Source: Methylovulum psychrotolerans
Lineage (GTDB): Bacteria; Pseudomonadota; Gammaproteobacteria; Methylococcales; Methylomonadaceae
Length of the DNA stretch: 64,000 nucleotides
Direction of reading: 5' to 3'
Assembly: GCF_002923755.1 (NCBI RefSeq)
Contig: NZ_PGFZ01000005.1
Location: 250,743-314,742 of the forward strand
Shown here: positions 34,755 to 44,641 of the stretch, one piece after another
Numbering within the stretch: the first letter of the stretch is position 1
How the letters are laid out: each line of letters opens with the position of its first letter
Made by a program: the position numbers and the translations under genes
Notes under the pieces: model-generated
Databases searched by the model: none
What the model saw: only the letters and a program-made list of their open reading frames with translations
Told to the model about the DNA's origin: nothing

Positions 34755-35558
34755 ATGAAAATAAGCACCTTAGGATTTCCTTCAACAGAAGAGGCCAAGC
34801 TTGGAAAAATTTTGCCCCTGGCGAAAAACGCGGCTTACACATTACAGGCTTTTGATGCTTCGGGTGTGCCGGATGTGCTGTTGGTCTTTGGTGAGGTCGG
34901 TGCGTATCAAGCGCAGTTGACGGGTTTGTCTGGATTACCCGTGCAAATCGGCGTGGTTGCCAAACAGCCGCCCGAACAGGCCGGGTATTTTCACTTGCCT
35001 TTTCCGTTAGTGGCATCACGGGTGTTACGGGTTTTAGATGGCCTATCGGGGGTAGGGGGCATAGAGCCGCCGTCCACACCCGCCCAACCCGAACACACAG
35101 CCATAACAGTCACGGCCGAACCCGCTGCCATAGCCGCTCCTATTGAGGGCGACACCGCCTTGCAATACCGCGTGTTGGTGGTGGACGATAGCTTACCGAT
35201 GCAAAAGGCTTTGGCGTTGGAACTGGAGAAATTGCCGGCCACTGTGCATATCGACTTTGCGGGCAGCGGCGAAGAAGCCTTAACCATGACCGAGGAACAG
35301 CGCTACGACTTTATTTTCCTTGACATTATGATGCCCGGCATTGATGGGTTTGAGGCTTGCACCCAGATGCGTAAACGCCCGGCCATGAAAAAAACCCCGA
35401 TTATTATGTTGACGGCAAAAACCTCGCCGATGGATGAAGTCAAAGGCGTTATTGCCGGCTGTTCAACTTATTTGACCAAACCTATTGTCCATGAAGACTT
35501 TCAAAAAGTGATGCAGCGCATTACCAAATGGGTGGACAATTTTAGTGTCCGCGACTAA
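34755..35558 (+). CDS. PilG-like response regulator with extra N-terminal domain
   Basis: A 267-residue protein. The C-terminal ~125 residues are a receiver domain: VLVVDDSLPMQKAL, phospho-acceptor D190 in FIFLDIMMPG, and KTSPMDEVKGVIAGCSTYLTKP. The first ~100 residues are an unknown domain (KISTLGFPSTEEAKLGKILPLA, DVLLVFGEVGAYQAQL), joined by a Pro/Ala-rich linker. It is the first gene of a Pil-Chp type locus, in the position of PilG, which controls type IV pilus extension. The N-terminal domain is not in standard PilG and may target it to the pilus machinery. Confidence 0.82.
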   Translation: MKISTLGFPSTEEAKLGKILPLAKNAAYTLQAFDASGVPDVLLVFGEVGAYQAQLTGLSGLPVQIGVVAKQPPEQAGYFHLPFPLVASRVLRVLDGLSGVGGIEPPSTPAQPEHTAITVTAEPAAIAAPIEGDTALQYRVLVVDDSLPMQKALALELEKLPATVHIDFAGSGEEALTMTEEQRYDFIFLDIMMPGIDGFEACTQMRKRPAMKKTPIIMLTAKTSPMDEVKGVIAGCSTYLTKPIVHEDFQKVMQRITKWVDNFSVRD

Positions 35559-35599
35559 AACAAAAACTCCAACAGCAAATATGCTTAAAGGTGGCGGCA

Positions 35600-35974
35600 A
35601 TGGCTTCGACAAAAAAAATCTTGGTAGTGGATGATGCCCTTATTGACCGGCAACGGCTGTGCGCCGTACTGGCTAAAGCGAACGTGAACGCGACCGTGTC
35701 ATTGGCACAAAATGGCCGGGAAGGGGTAGAGAAAGCCCGCATCGAACACCCTGACCTGATTTTTATGGATATTCTGATGCCCGAATTGGACGGCTATTCG
35801 GCGTGTCGGCAGCTTACCACCGCCGCCGACACCAAAGGCATTCCGATTGTTATCGTGTCCATAAAACACCAGCCTGCCGATAAAGTATGGGCTACCTTGC
35901 AAGGGGCCGTGGCGCTGGTCGCCAAACCTTACACCGATGACCAGATACTCGAACAGGTCGCCCATTTCATTTAG
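35600..35974 (+). CDS. PilH-like single-domain response regulator
   Basis: A 124-residue receiver-only protein: ILVVDDALIDRQRL, phospho-acceptor D57 in LIFMDILMPELDG, and KPYTDDQILEQVAHF at the end. By position it corresponds to PilH, which opposes PilG in twitching control. ATG 35600 is chosen; AAAGGTGG lies just upstream. It is followed 8 bp later by the CheW-like gene. Confidence 0.88.
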   Translation: MASTKKILVVDDALIDRQRLCAVLAKANVNATVSLAQNGREGVEKARIEHPDLIFMDILMPELDGYSACRQLTTAADTKGIPIVIVSIKHQPADKVWATLQGAVALVAKPYTDDQILEQVAHFI

Positions 35975-35982
35975 GTATTGTT

Positions 35983-36504
35983 ATGAACGGTACGCCGACC
36001 GCCCCGCCAGCCGCTAGACAACAAGACGCTACAGATAATAGCGTTATCCGCCATGGCTTTAGTGTCGGGCAACTGCATTTGTTAATACCGTCTGGAATCC
36101 CAGTGCAATTGCTTGACGTTCCCAGAATTTCGCCGCTACCCTTAGCGCCGCCGTGGTGTAAAGGCATGGCTAACCATCGTGGTGATGTCATTGCGGTATT
36201 TTCCGTTCCCGAATTGCTCTTGCCGCCAGCACCGCAAACCACCGCCAAACACCCGCATTGGCTGTTGGTGATCGATAGCCCACCGAACATGTGCGGCCTG
36301 CTGATCGATAGCTACCCGCAATTGCTTAACGCTTTACAGGAAGCCGATTTGGATAGTGTCGCCAATATCCCTGAGCAGATACGGCCATTTGTTTATGCGG
36401 CGTATACGGGTAGCGGCAAAACGTGGTTGGATTGCCGCTACGATGCTTGGCTGTTATCGGTAAAAGCGCTGTTCCAAGACTACCAATCATCACTCCTGAG
36501 TTAG
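35983..36504 (+). CDS. CheW-like coupling protein (PilI-like)
   Basis: A 173-residue CheW-fold adaptor: GFSVGQLHLLIPSGIPVQLLDVPRI, a middle with GMANHRGDVIAVFSVPELL and the end PFVYAAYTGSGKTWLDCRYDAWLLS. It would couple the chemoreceptor to the ChpA-like kinase in the membrane-bound array. It lies between the PilH-like and PilJ-like genes as in Pil-Chp loci of other proteobacteria. Sequence conservation in the family is low, so the call rests on fold pattern plus context. Confidence 0.82.
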   Translation: MNGTPTAPPAARQQDATDNSVIRHGFSVGQLHLLIPSGIPVQLLDVPRISPLPLAPPWCKGMANHRGDVIAVFSVPELLLPPAPQTTAKHPHWLLVIDSPPNMCGLLIDSYPQLLNALQEADLDSVANIPEQIRPFVYAAYTGSGKTWLDCRYDAWLLSVKALFQDYQSSLLS

Positions 36505-36540
36505 CCGTGTCTGCGCTAATTTGACTTGCGAGGAAACACT

Positions 36541-38334
36541 ATGCAGTTATTGAAACCCTTTAGAAACCTAAAACTGCCGATAAAATTCCTTATCGTGACG
36601 GGTTTTTTGGCTATGGGCTTGTTATCCTTAGGGCTTAACTATTATCAGACCATCCAGCTTGAAGAAGGTACGTTGGAGAGAAACCAGCAGCTTAGCACCT
36701 TATCGAGCTTAGTCGATTCGGTGACGATTGACGTGTTGGAAGCGCGGGGGTATCAAAAAGACTACCAGTTCCAACAACAAGCGGCCATGGTGGACAATTT
36801 TGATGAAAGCATGTCTTTGGCGGACGATGCCATTATTGCCGTCGAGTATTTTTTGCGCACCGATGACGACAGAAAATTGGTCGATGCCATCCAGCAGCGG
36901 TTATTGGATTATCAGGACGAATTTCATAAGTTGGTTGATCTGAAAGCTTCCCAGGCCGATAAAAAACAGGCCGTCAGTGAGCATATCGAAACCCTGATCA
37001 AAGCAATGGAGCCGCTCATGGGGCGGTTTTTTGCAATTAAGCAAGATTATCAGGCTAAGGACAAATTGATTTTTGACGCGGAAAAAAGCATTAAGTTACG
37101 GTTATTTTTAGGTTCCGTAACGGTCATGGTGATCGCTTTGGTGGCGACTTTTTTCATTCTGCAATTTGGGGTGTTAAGGCCGGTGGCGGTGATCCAAAAT
37201 ACCGTCCGTAAAATTTCGGCGGGGGACACCGAGGTCAGAAGCCGCCTTAGCAGTTCTGATGAATTGGGCGAGTTGGCGACTACCCTGGATAATTTGTTGG
37301 ATGAAAGAATACAGGCCCTCATCCAGAAACAGCGCGAAAATGATGCTATCAATACTTCTATCATCCGCATGATCCAAAACGTGTTCATGCTCAGCCAACG
37401 GGATTTGACGGTGATTTTGCCCGTTGAAGAAGATGTTACCGGAGCCATTGCCGACTCGATTAACCAATTGACCGAATCCATTAAAGCCGTTTTGGAAAAT
37501 GTCCGGGTTGTTGCCGAAAAAGTTGTGGACACGTCCAACCAAGTGAAAGAGCAATCCAGCTCTGTTACCCAATCGGCTAGTGAAGAGCAACAAGAGATTG
37601 AAGAGACTTTAGCGGAATTGGAGCAGGCGATAGAGACCATGCAATTGATTTCGGAATTGGCGCAAGTGACCAATGAAACCTCCCTCAAAGCCATCAACAC
37701 CACCGAAAATGCCGAGGAATCGGTCTCGCAGACCATTGCCAGTATTAACAAAATCCGCACGACCATTAACGATGCCGAGAAAAAAATCAAACGCTTGGGC
37801 GAACGTTCGCAGGAGATTGGCGGTATCGTCAAGCTGTTGGACAGCTTTTCTTCGCGGACCCATTTATTGGCGATGAACGCCAGTATGCATGCCGCTTCGG
37901 CGGGCGTGGCGGGTAAAGGCCTGATGGTGGTGGTGGAAGAAGTGCAGCGTTTGGCGGAAAACTCCAGCGAAGCGGCGGCGGAAATCGAGGAGTTGGTGAA
38001 TAATATCCAACAGGAAACCGCCGATACCGTCAGTGCCATGAATGCCGTTATCACCAATGTGGTCGAAGGCACGCAATTGGCGGGGCAGGCGGGCGAGCGG
38101 ATGCAGCAGACGCGTCTGAGCACCGAATTGCTGGTGGACTCGATACAGCGTATCGCCCGCTACTCGGTCGCCCAAACCGCCGTGGCCGAACAGTTGCGTT
38201 TCCGCGCCGTCAGCATCGATGCGAGCGCCCATTCCACTTACGAAAAAATGTCCGAGCAGACCAGTTTGTCGGCTGATTTGGTCTGGGCGGCGGAAGAGCT
38301 GCAAGCGGCGATTGGTGTGTTTAAATTGTCATAA
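36541..38334 (+). CDS. Methyl-accepting chemotaxis protein (PilJ-like)
   Basis: A 597-residue transmembrane receptor. TM1 is at ~17-40 (IKFLIVTGFLAMGLLSLGL), followed by a helical periplasmic sensor, TM2 at ~190-215 (LFLGSVTVMVIALVATFFIL), a HAMP domain (RPVAVIQNTVRKISAGDTEV) and a long signalling coiled coil. The hairpin tip reads LLDSFSSRTHLLAMNASMHAASAG, close to the PilJ consensus. AGGA 7 bases before the ATG fixes the start. It presumably senses surface contact or pilus state and controls the ChpA-like kinase. Confidence 0.92.
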   Translation: MQLLKPFRNLKLPIKFLIVTGFLAMGLLSLGLNYYQTIQLEEGTLERNQQLSTLSSLVDSVTIDVLEARGYQKDYQFQQQAAMVDNFDESMSLADDAIIAVEYFLRTDDDRKLVDAIQQRLLDYQDEFHKLVDLKASQADKKQAVSEHIETLIKAMEPLMGRFFAIKQDYQAKDKLIFDAEKSIKLRLFLGSVTVMVIALVATFFILQFGVLRPVAVIQNTVRKISAGDTEVRSRLSSSDELGELATTLDNLLDERIQALIQKQRENDAINTSIIRMIQNVFMLSQRDLTVILPVEEDVTGAIADSINQLTESIKAVLENVRVVAEKVVDTSNQVKEQSSSVTQSASEEQQEIEETLAELEQAIETMQLISELAQVTNETSLKAINTTENAEESVSQTIASINKIRTTINDAEKKIKRLGERSQEIGGIVKLLDSFSSRTHLLAMNASMHAASAGVAGKGLMVVVEEVQRLAENSSEAAAEIEELVNNIQQETADTVSAMNAVITNVVEGTQLAGQAGERMQQTRLSTELLVDSIQRIARYSVAQTAVAEQLRFRAVSIDASAHSTYEKMSEQTSLSADLVWAAEELQAAIGVFKLS

Positions 38335-38388
38335 GGGGTCGGCTTTTGCCTGCCGCACCCATCCCCTAAACAGTCCTTAGGAACACCC

Positions 38389-41300
38389 ATGTGTGTCGAA
38401 TTTGTTGAACAGATTATTGTGGCATTGGCTGATGAGCAGGCTTATCTGGAGGCGCGGCCTGATAAAGACGGCTTGCTGGAACGGCTGGCGGTGCAATGGC
38501 AAAACCTGATGATAGCCGCCGCCGAAGAAAATTGCTTAGGACTGGTGGATTTATTCGGTTTTTATATCGAGTTGCAAGAGCAATTGTTGGCTGACCAAGA
38601 CGCTTTGGGCGAAGCCGAAACCGTTTTTTTGTTGGCGGGCATTAGCCAATTGGATGATTTTTTCCAGATACCCACACCTGAAGCCATGCTGGCAGTATTA
38701 GATTTTCTGCAAGCCCCGCAATGGCCTAGCCCGCTTAGCGATGAAGATAGGGGTTATTTTCAGGAACTGCTGGAGGCGGATAGGCTGCGTTTGTTAGGTG
38801 TGGACGATAATGCCCAAGACGAAGAAGACTCAGCGCTAAGCGAAGAAGTGCCCGCTGTTGCCAATAGTGCTGAAGACGGCGGTTTTGCCTACCTGGACTA
38901 TGTTTTACTGGCGGAGGGGCCGATCAGCGTTGACCCGCAACTGATCGCCATGATCGGCGGGCAATGCGTCTTATTGCAGGAATGCTGGCAAAGCTCCGCC
39001 ACGCTGCCGGAACGGCTAAGTTTAGTGCTGGAAGCTGTGGAGCCGATTGTCCGTGCTACGGCGGGTATCCGCTTATGGGCTGGGCATTTTGTCTTGACCG
39101 GGCTGATGAAAAACCTGCACGGCTATCAGGATGATCCTGACTTGTTGGGCGATGACACGCCAATGCTGATAAACAACGCCTTGGCCGCTATCACCCACTA
39201 TTGCCAAGATACCCAAAACCTATCTGTCCAGCAAGCGTTGGACGAATTGTTCGCCAACCCGGAATGGCCGTATTGCTTAAGTAGCGACGATAGCCATTTC
39301 TTACGGCAACTGTTCGCCCAATTAAAGTTGCAAACCGCCGCCGTATTGGTCGCTGAGGTGGTATCTGCTGATGACATCAGTTTAATTATTCCTGATGATG
39401 TCGATCCGCAATTGTTGGATATGGCCTTTAATGATTTACCGCAACTGACCGAAGACTTTGCCAAGCATTTACAGGCTTTTCTTAACCGCCAAGACCGTGA
39501 GGCGTTGCGCACCGCGCAACGGGTCGCGCATACTCTAAAAGGCTTGGCGAATATGCTGGGGGTGAAGGGGATTGCCAACTTAACCCACCGTTTAGAAGAT
39601 ATATTGGAATTTTTGCATACCCAAGCGCAATCCCCCGATGCCGGTTTGGTTGAGGCGCTGATGGAGGCGGCGGACATGTTGGCGGTGCTGGGCGAAGCGC
39701 TGTTAGCGCGGCGTGCGCCCCCTCCGCAAGCCCTCAGTGTTCTCCAACAATTAGCCGATGGACATTATCGGTTACAGACCGGAGAGGCGGCAACGCCGGT
39801 TGCGGCTAACCCTAGCCCCGCTGCGGAGCCGTTGCCTGACGAGCAGGAAGCGGCTGGCCGTGAAGATACTTTTGTCCGCGTCCCTAAAGCCTTGCTTGAC
39901 CAATTATTCCGTGTGGCGGGCGAGGTGAAAATTTCCGATACCCAATTGGACGAACAGCTTAAGCAAATTAAAGCCCTACTGAAAACAGGCGGCGAACGTT
40001 ACCGCACCTTACAGCGGGTACTGGCTGACTTGGAGCAGTTACTCGCCACCACACTGAATAACCCGTCAGTCACTGCCGTCCACGATGGCTTTGACCCCTT
40101 GGAAATGAACCGCCTCAATGAAATGCACAGCAGCATTTCTAAGCTCTATGAAGCCGCCGCCGACAGCCGTGAAATCGAACGGACAGTGGAGGGCTATGCG
40201 CGGAAAATGTCCGATACTTTGCTTAATTTGGCGCATTTGCATAAAGACAGTTTAGAGAATGTCCTCGCTACCCGCTTACTGGCGGTCGAGTCTATGGTGC
40301 CGCGCTTACAGCGTACCCTCCGGCAAGCCTGCCGCGTTGCGGGTAAGCAAGCCGAGTTGGTGGTGACGGGCGGGCAGACGCTGATAGACAGCCAGATACT
40401 TAATCAACTGGCCGACCCATTAATGCACATTCTCCGTAACGCCGTCGATCATGGTCTGGAACCCCCTGCCCAAAGGTTAGCGGTCGGCAAGCCGGAACAT
40501 GGCCTGATCCAACTCAGTTTTGTTGAAGAAACCGATAGGATTGCCGTGGTGTGCGAAGATGACGGGCGCGGTATTAACCGTGCCGCCATCCGGCAAATCG
40601 CCGAGGCCAAGGGCCTGATCGACAGCACCGCGTCCTTAAGCGAGCAGGATATAGACCGCCTGATTTTAATTCCGGGGTTTTCTACGCGTAGCGAGGTCAG
40701 CCAATTATCCGGGCGGGGCATCGGTATGGATGTGGTGTATCAGGAAGTGATCCGCCTGAAAGGTAAGCTGGAGATTGCCTCAACTCCAGGCCAAGGCTGC
40801 CGTTTTACCCTGTCTATTCCTGCCAGTGCCTTGTTATTGAAAGCCCAAGTGGCGCGTTGTGGTCCTTATGCCTTATCGCTGATCCAATACGGTATTGAAA
40901 AAGTCCTGTTATCATCCGACGGGCAATTACAGGCAGACGGTAACGGATTCTGGTTCAGTTATCAAGACCAACGCTACCCGGCTTACAGCATGGAAAACCT
41001 GATTGGCCTGCCCAGTGCCGATTATGGGCAGCTGCCGGATTTTCATTTATTACGCGTCAATTTGGGGCAGGGCGAAAAAGTCGTGGTAATGGTGACGGAA
41101 TTGCTAGACAGCCGCGAACTGGTATTTAAGGATTTGGGCAGTTATGTGCCGCATAATCCGGCCATGCCGGGCGTGACTGTGTTGGCGGATGGACAAATTT
41201 CGCCTGTTATTGACCTGCCTGAAGCCCTTAAGCATAAAAGTGCCTATAACCAGCGCGTTATGGATTATGTGGCGCATACCGTGGCGGTTAAGCTGCCAAG

Positions 41301-41652
41301 GGTGTTAGTGGTGGACGATTCGTTAAGTGCGCGTAAATCCTTGGCGCTGCTGTTAAAAGACAGCGGCTATGACGTGGCGACCGCCATTGATGGCTTGGAT
41401 GCCTTGGCGCAGATTGGCCAACACGCCCCTGATTTGGTCATCACTGATATGGAAATGCCGCGCATGGACGGCGTGGCCTTAACACGGGCATTGAAACAAC
41501 AGGCGGAAACCGCGCCGCTGCCCGTGCTGATGATCACCTCCCGCTCCACCGACAAACACCGCCAAGAAGCCAAAAACGCCGGGGTTGATGCGTATCTGAC
41601 TAAGCCGTGGACGGAAACCCAGTTATTGCAGGCGCTTGAGGGTTTGCTTTAG
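38389..41652 (+). CDS. ChpA/PilL-like hybrid CheA histidine kinase
   Basis: A 1087-residue chemosensory kinase. The N-terminal part holds degenerate HPt-like helices. A true HPt domain has phospho-acceptor H381 in AHTLKGLANMLG. Dimerisation and CheA ATPase domains follow, with HILRNAVDHGLE, CEDDGRGI and SGRGIGMDVVYQEV. Next is a CheW-like domain (~830-960), and last a receiver with D1020 in LVITDMEMPRMDG. This architecture is that of ChpA/PilL, which governs type IV pilus motility. Only one clear HPt with His is visible, fewer than in Pseudomonas ChpA. It ends the operon; no cheB or cheR homologue follows. Confidence 0.92.
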   Translation: MCVEFVEQIIVALADEQAYLEARPDKDGLLERLAVQWQNLMIAAAEENCLGLVDLFGFYIELQEQLLADQDALGEAETVFLLAGISQLDDFFQIPTPEAMLAVLDFLQAPQWPSPLSDEDRGYFQELLEADRLRLLGVDDNAQDEEDSALSEEVPAVANSAEDGGFAYLDYVLLAEGPISVDPQLIAMIGGQCVLLQECWQSSATLPERLSLVLEAVEPIVRATAGIRLWAGHFVLTGLMKNLHGYQDDPDLLGDDTPMLINNALAAITHYCQDTQNLSVQQALDELFANPEWPYCLSSDDSHFLRQLFAQLKLQTAAVLVAEVVSADDISLIIPDDVDPQLLDMAFNDLPQLTEDFAKHLQAFLNRQDREALRTAQRVAHTLKGLANMLGVKGIANLTHRLEDILEFLHTQAQSPDAGLVEALMEAADMLAVLGEALLARRAPPPQALSVLQQLADGHYRLQTGEAATPVAANPSPAAEPLPDEQEAAGREDTFVRVPKALLDQLFRVAGEVKISDTQLDEQLKQIKALLKTGGERYRTLQRVLADLEQLLATTLNNPSVTAVHDGFDPLEMNRLNEMHSSISKLYEAAADSREIERTVEGYARKMSDTLLNLAHLHKDSLENVLATRLLAVESMVPRLQRTLRQACRVAGKQAELVVTGGQTLIDSQILNQLADPLMHILRNAVDHGLEPPAQRLAVGKPEHGLIQLSFVEETDRIAVVCEDDGRGINRAAIRQIAEAKGLIDSTASLSEQDIDRLILIPGFSTRSEVSQLSGRGIGMDVVYQEVIRLKGKLEIASTPGQGCRFTLSIPASALLLKAQVARCGPYALSLIQYGIEKVLLSSDGQLQADGNGFWFSYQDQRYPAYSMENLIGLPSADYGQLPDFHLLRVNLGQGEKVVVMVTELLDSRELVFKDLGSYVPHNPAMPGVTVLADGQISPVIDLPEALKHKSAYNQRVMDYVAHTVAVKLPRVLVVDDSLSARKSLALLLKDSGYDVATAIDGLDALAQIGQHAPDLVITDMEMPRMDGVALTRALKQQAETAPLPVLMITSRSTDKHRQEAKNAGVDAYLTKPWTETQLLQALEGLL

Positions 41653-41663
41653 TTACTGGCGGC

Positions 41664-43478
41664 TTATTTAACCGAAAAAACGTCTCCCCGTGCAGTGAAA
41701 GGTAAGCGTTTGCCTTCGGGTAGCAGGTAGGCATGTGAAAAAGAGATGTCCAAATGGTTTTCACAGCCGCCGTCGGTAATGATCAGCACCGGGCCGAGGC
41801 GGGGGAAATCGCCTTTGCTGGCCAAGTCGCGCAATGCGTCCACACCCGGTTGTAAAGCCGTGCCGCCGCGCCCTTTGACCATAAACCTGTCCAATAGGCG
41901 TTCCGGTTCTATCCAGCCGCTGTCGTAAGCAGCGGCATCACAACAAATCAGGCGCACGGCAAAGACTTCGCGGGCAATGGCGTAACTGGCGATAGCACCT
42001 AAAGCCTTGCCTAATAGTTGCGGTTCCATAGAGCCTGACGTGTCCAGCACGACTCCGAACACCCGGCTTTTACGTTGTTCTTCAGGGGGCGGGCAAGTGG
42101 ACGGGCGCGGGATGGTGGGCGTGGCTGCTTGGCGGCGTGATGGTCTGGCATAACTGCGGCGGTATTCGGGCGCGGGGAAATGGCGGTCGAACCAGTCGGC
42201 TAACTGTACGTCCCAAGGGATAGGTGGTTGGTTGAGGGAACGGATGGCTTCGACCAATCCAGCGGGTAGCAAGCCGCGCCCACTGTTCTGGCAACGCTCT
42301 AAGCCTTGTGCCAAGGCTCGGCGGCAATAACTTTCCGCATCGGTAAACGCTGGCTGTTGGGTTTCGCCAAAAAAATCACATTGCCCTAGTCCGCGTAGGG
42401 TGGCAAGCTTACGCGCCCGGCGGATGTCTTGTGCCAGACGGTCATAAATCTCTTCTGCCGAGCAATTGCTGAATTCTGGATCATATAACATCCCTATAGT
42501 CGGCGGCGTACCCAAATTCATCGCCTTGAGCCAGCCGTTAATGACAAAATCGCAAGCGGCATTCCATAGGAAAGCGTCACGTCCGCGTCGGCGTGACGCA
42601 TGGTTCAGGCCGGCATGAAGGAGTTCATGGGCGAACACGAACAAGGCTTCGTTAGGGCTTAAGCGTACCGCCGCATTCATCCAGATTTTGCGGGCACCGA
42701 CATCAATCGCCGCGACTTGAATATCGTAACGGCGGCATTCGGCAATGCTTTCTTCCACATCAAAGCCTGCCGCTAATGCGCCTAATAAGGGATGGTGGTC
42801 AATCAGGCGGCGCTTGGCTTTTCGTGCGGGGCTGTTAGGATTAGGCCGATTAGTAGTGGTGTTAGCGTTACCTGAGGCGAGTTCCAAAGCCTGTCCGGCT
42901 CCTTGGGCAATACCTTCGGCTAGCAGGCTTTGCCAAGTGAATTGGCTAGGCGATCTGTAGTCGGGCTTCTCGTCAAGCCCGCAAAATACCATACGGCCTG
43001 CACCGCAATAATTATCCCGAAAGCTGAGGGTTTGCGGATGAGTTTTTTCTACACATAAGATCCGAAATAAGGTTTCTTCGCCGCCTGCGGGGATGGTCGG
43101 TAAAGGCACATTGAAGGCTTCGGGGAGGCGGCCAATTTTTAGGTCATCGCAAAAGCGGTTCGCTACCAAGAGTGCGGCCAATTCCCAAATGGCTTGCGGG
43201 TCGCGCCGCCGTACCACGCTAAAACCGAGGCATACGGCGGCGATGGCGATAAGCCGCGCCCATTCTTCCGGTGCGGCACGGCGTTTGGGGTGTAGGTAAA
43301 TATGGCCGTTTGGCGAGAGGGCCAGCCAGCCTGTTTCTGCCACAAATTGGTGGCGCATATCGATGCCGATGCAAAGATGCCGCACCAACGGTATCAGCAC
43401 CGGGCAATTGCGGATAGTGCCGATAGCGGTTTCCCGTGCGGTTTTTGCACTATCCGCGGGGTCTGGTTTTTTGCTCAT
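41664..43478 (-). CDS. vWA-domain protein with HExxH metallopeptidase-like domain (DUF2201 type)
   Basis: A 604-residue protein. A central domain has the zinc-peptidase motif HELLH (284-288) in FAHELLHAGLNHASRRRGRD, and a C-terminal von Willebrand A-like domain has the MIDAS motif DTSGS (479-483), KGRGGT and ITDGG. This is the DUF2201 arrangement found with MoxR-type AAA ATPases. Such pairs are thought to remodel or mature partner proteins, but no substrate is known. Its start overlaps the end of the MoxR gene by 4 bp. The N-terminal ~170 residues match no family I recognise. Confidence 0.85.
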   Translation of the reverse strand: MSKKPDPADSAKTARETAIGTIRNCPVLIPLVRHLCIGIDMRHQFVAETGWLALSPNGHIYLHPKRRAAPEEWARLIAIAAVCLGFSVVRRRDPQAIWELAALLVANRFCDDLKIGRLPEAFNVPLPTIPAGGEETLFRILCVEKTHPQTLSFRDNYCGAGRMVFCGLDEKPDYRSPSQFTWQSLLAEGIAQGAGQALELASGNANTTTNRPNPNSPARKAKRRLIDHHPLLGALAAGFDVEESIAECRRYDIQVAAIDVGARKIWMNAAVRLSPNEALFVFAHELLHAGLNHASRRRGRDAFLWNAACDFVINGWLKAMNLGTPPTIGMLYDPEFSNCSAEEIYDRLAQDIRRARKLATLRGLGQCDFFGETQQPAFTDAESYCRRALAQGLERCQNSGRGLLPAGLVEAIRSLNQPPIPWDVQLADWFDRHFPAPEYRRSYARPSRRQAATPTIPRPSTCPPPEEQRKSRVFGVVLDTSGSMEPQLLGKALGAIASYAIAREVFAVRLICCDAAAYDSGWIEPERLLDRFMVKGRGGTALQPGVDALRDLASKGDFPRLGPVLIITDGGCENHLDISFSHAYLLPEGKRLPFTARGDVFSVK

Positions 43479-44545
43479 GGCTTAAATTTGTCCCGCGCCG
43501 CCAAACGCGGCAAATCACGGGCGACTTCCACCAAAAACCAAGCAGGCAGGCGGTTGCCTTCGTCGTCTTCGGCCAACACCGATTGGGCTATTTCCACGCT
43601 GATGCGTGCCAGTTCGCGTAACCTGTCTTTGGCGCGTACAGCCAATTGCTTATGTTCGCTACGCACCGAGGCCTCGTCATCAGGAAGTTCTTTGCGTAGT
43701 AAGCCCCGAAATGATTGTGCCAAAAAATATAAGACATCGCGGTCAGCCGGTTCGGCAGGCCACTGGGCATCGCCTTTGAGAATGCTATGGAGGGTGTGCT
43801 TTTGGCGGATTTGTTTGACAAAGCCCTTAAAATGGCCGGCATGGGCCGGGCTAAGCAGCCCAAAAGCTAAGGCTTCCAACATGATGTCATCTAGGTTGTC
43901 GCCAAAGGAATGTAAGGCATCCGAGAGTATATGCCAGCTGCGCGGTGTCGAAAACGGCTCTTCATGTTTGGGGGGTTCATTCCATAAATGATCGGGGCGC
44001 AAGCGGATGTAGTCCAGCACCCACGCGTGGATGCCGCCTTCGGCCACCGCCCAATCCAACCATTGCCGATGGTCGGCCCGCAAATGGATATGGGCAAGGC
44101 GGTTGATAAGGGCGGATGGCATGGGTTTGACAATAGCGGCATCTTTGGCGCGGTTACCCGCGCCAATAACAATGGTATCGGCAGGTAAATGATATTCCCC
44201 CACTCGCCTGTCCAAAATCAAGGAGTAGAAGGCTTTTTGGATTTCATGACTGGAGGCGTTGAGCTCATCTAAGAATAGGACAAAAGCTTCTTGGCGCACG
44301 ATGTTGGCGGGCGGGAAAAAGCGCGAACAATTGCCGTCGATTTGCGGGACACCCAGCAGATCCTCCGGTGCCAATTGGCTGCCTAATAAAGAGACGCATT
44401 CCATGCCTACGGTATCGGCAAACTTGCGTATTAACGCGCTTTTGCCGATACCGGGTGCACCCCAAAGAAACACAGGACGGGTTACGGCGACATTGAGCAG
44501 AAAATCAAAGGCTTGGGAGGGCGTAAGCTGGATGGCTGAGTGCAT
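43475..44545 (-). CDS. MoxR-family AAA+ ATPase
   Basis: A 356-residue AAA+ protein: Walker A GAPGIGKS (29-36), Walker B VLFLDELN (89-96), and the sensor region VIGAGNRAKDAAIVKPMPSALINRLAHIHL. MoxR ATPases work with vWA proteins as chaperone-like machines, and the next gene overlaps it by 4 bp. Start ATG 44545 is preferred to TTG 44551; no good ribosome site is visible for either, which suggests a weakly translated or leaderless message. Confidence 0.88.
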   Translation of the reverse strand: MHSAIQLTPSQAFDFLLNVAVTRPVFLWGAPGIGKSALIRKFADTVGMECVSLLGSQLAPEDLLGVPQIDGNCSRFFPPANIVRQEAFVLFLDELNASSHEIQKAFYSLILDRRVGEYHLPADTIVIGAGNRAKDAAIVKPMPSALINRLAHIHLRADHRQWLDWAVAEGGIHAWVLDYIRLRPDHLWNEPPKHEEPFSTPRSWHILSDALHSFGDNLDDIMLEALAFGLLSPAHAGHFKGFVKQIRQKHTLHSILKGDAQWPAEPADRDVLYFLAQSFRGLLRKELPDDEASVRSEHKQLAVRAKDRLRELARISVEIAQSVLAEDDEGNRLPAWFLVEVARDLPRLAARDKFKP

Positions 44546-44641
44546 TAGCAATGGTAAGGGGAGGTTTGACGTGGAATAATGAGTCGTTAGATTGCTAAAA
44601 AGTTTAAAAAATAAAATTTATTGTAAAGATTTAGCGTCATC

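Noticed and set aside
37050-38304. Long minus-strand frames opposite the PilJ-like gene.
   Set aside because: They are antisense to a well-supported receptor gene and have no family pattern.
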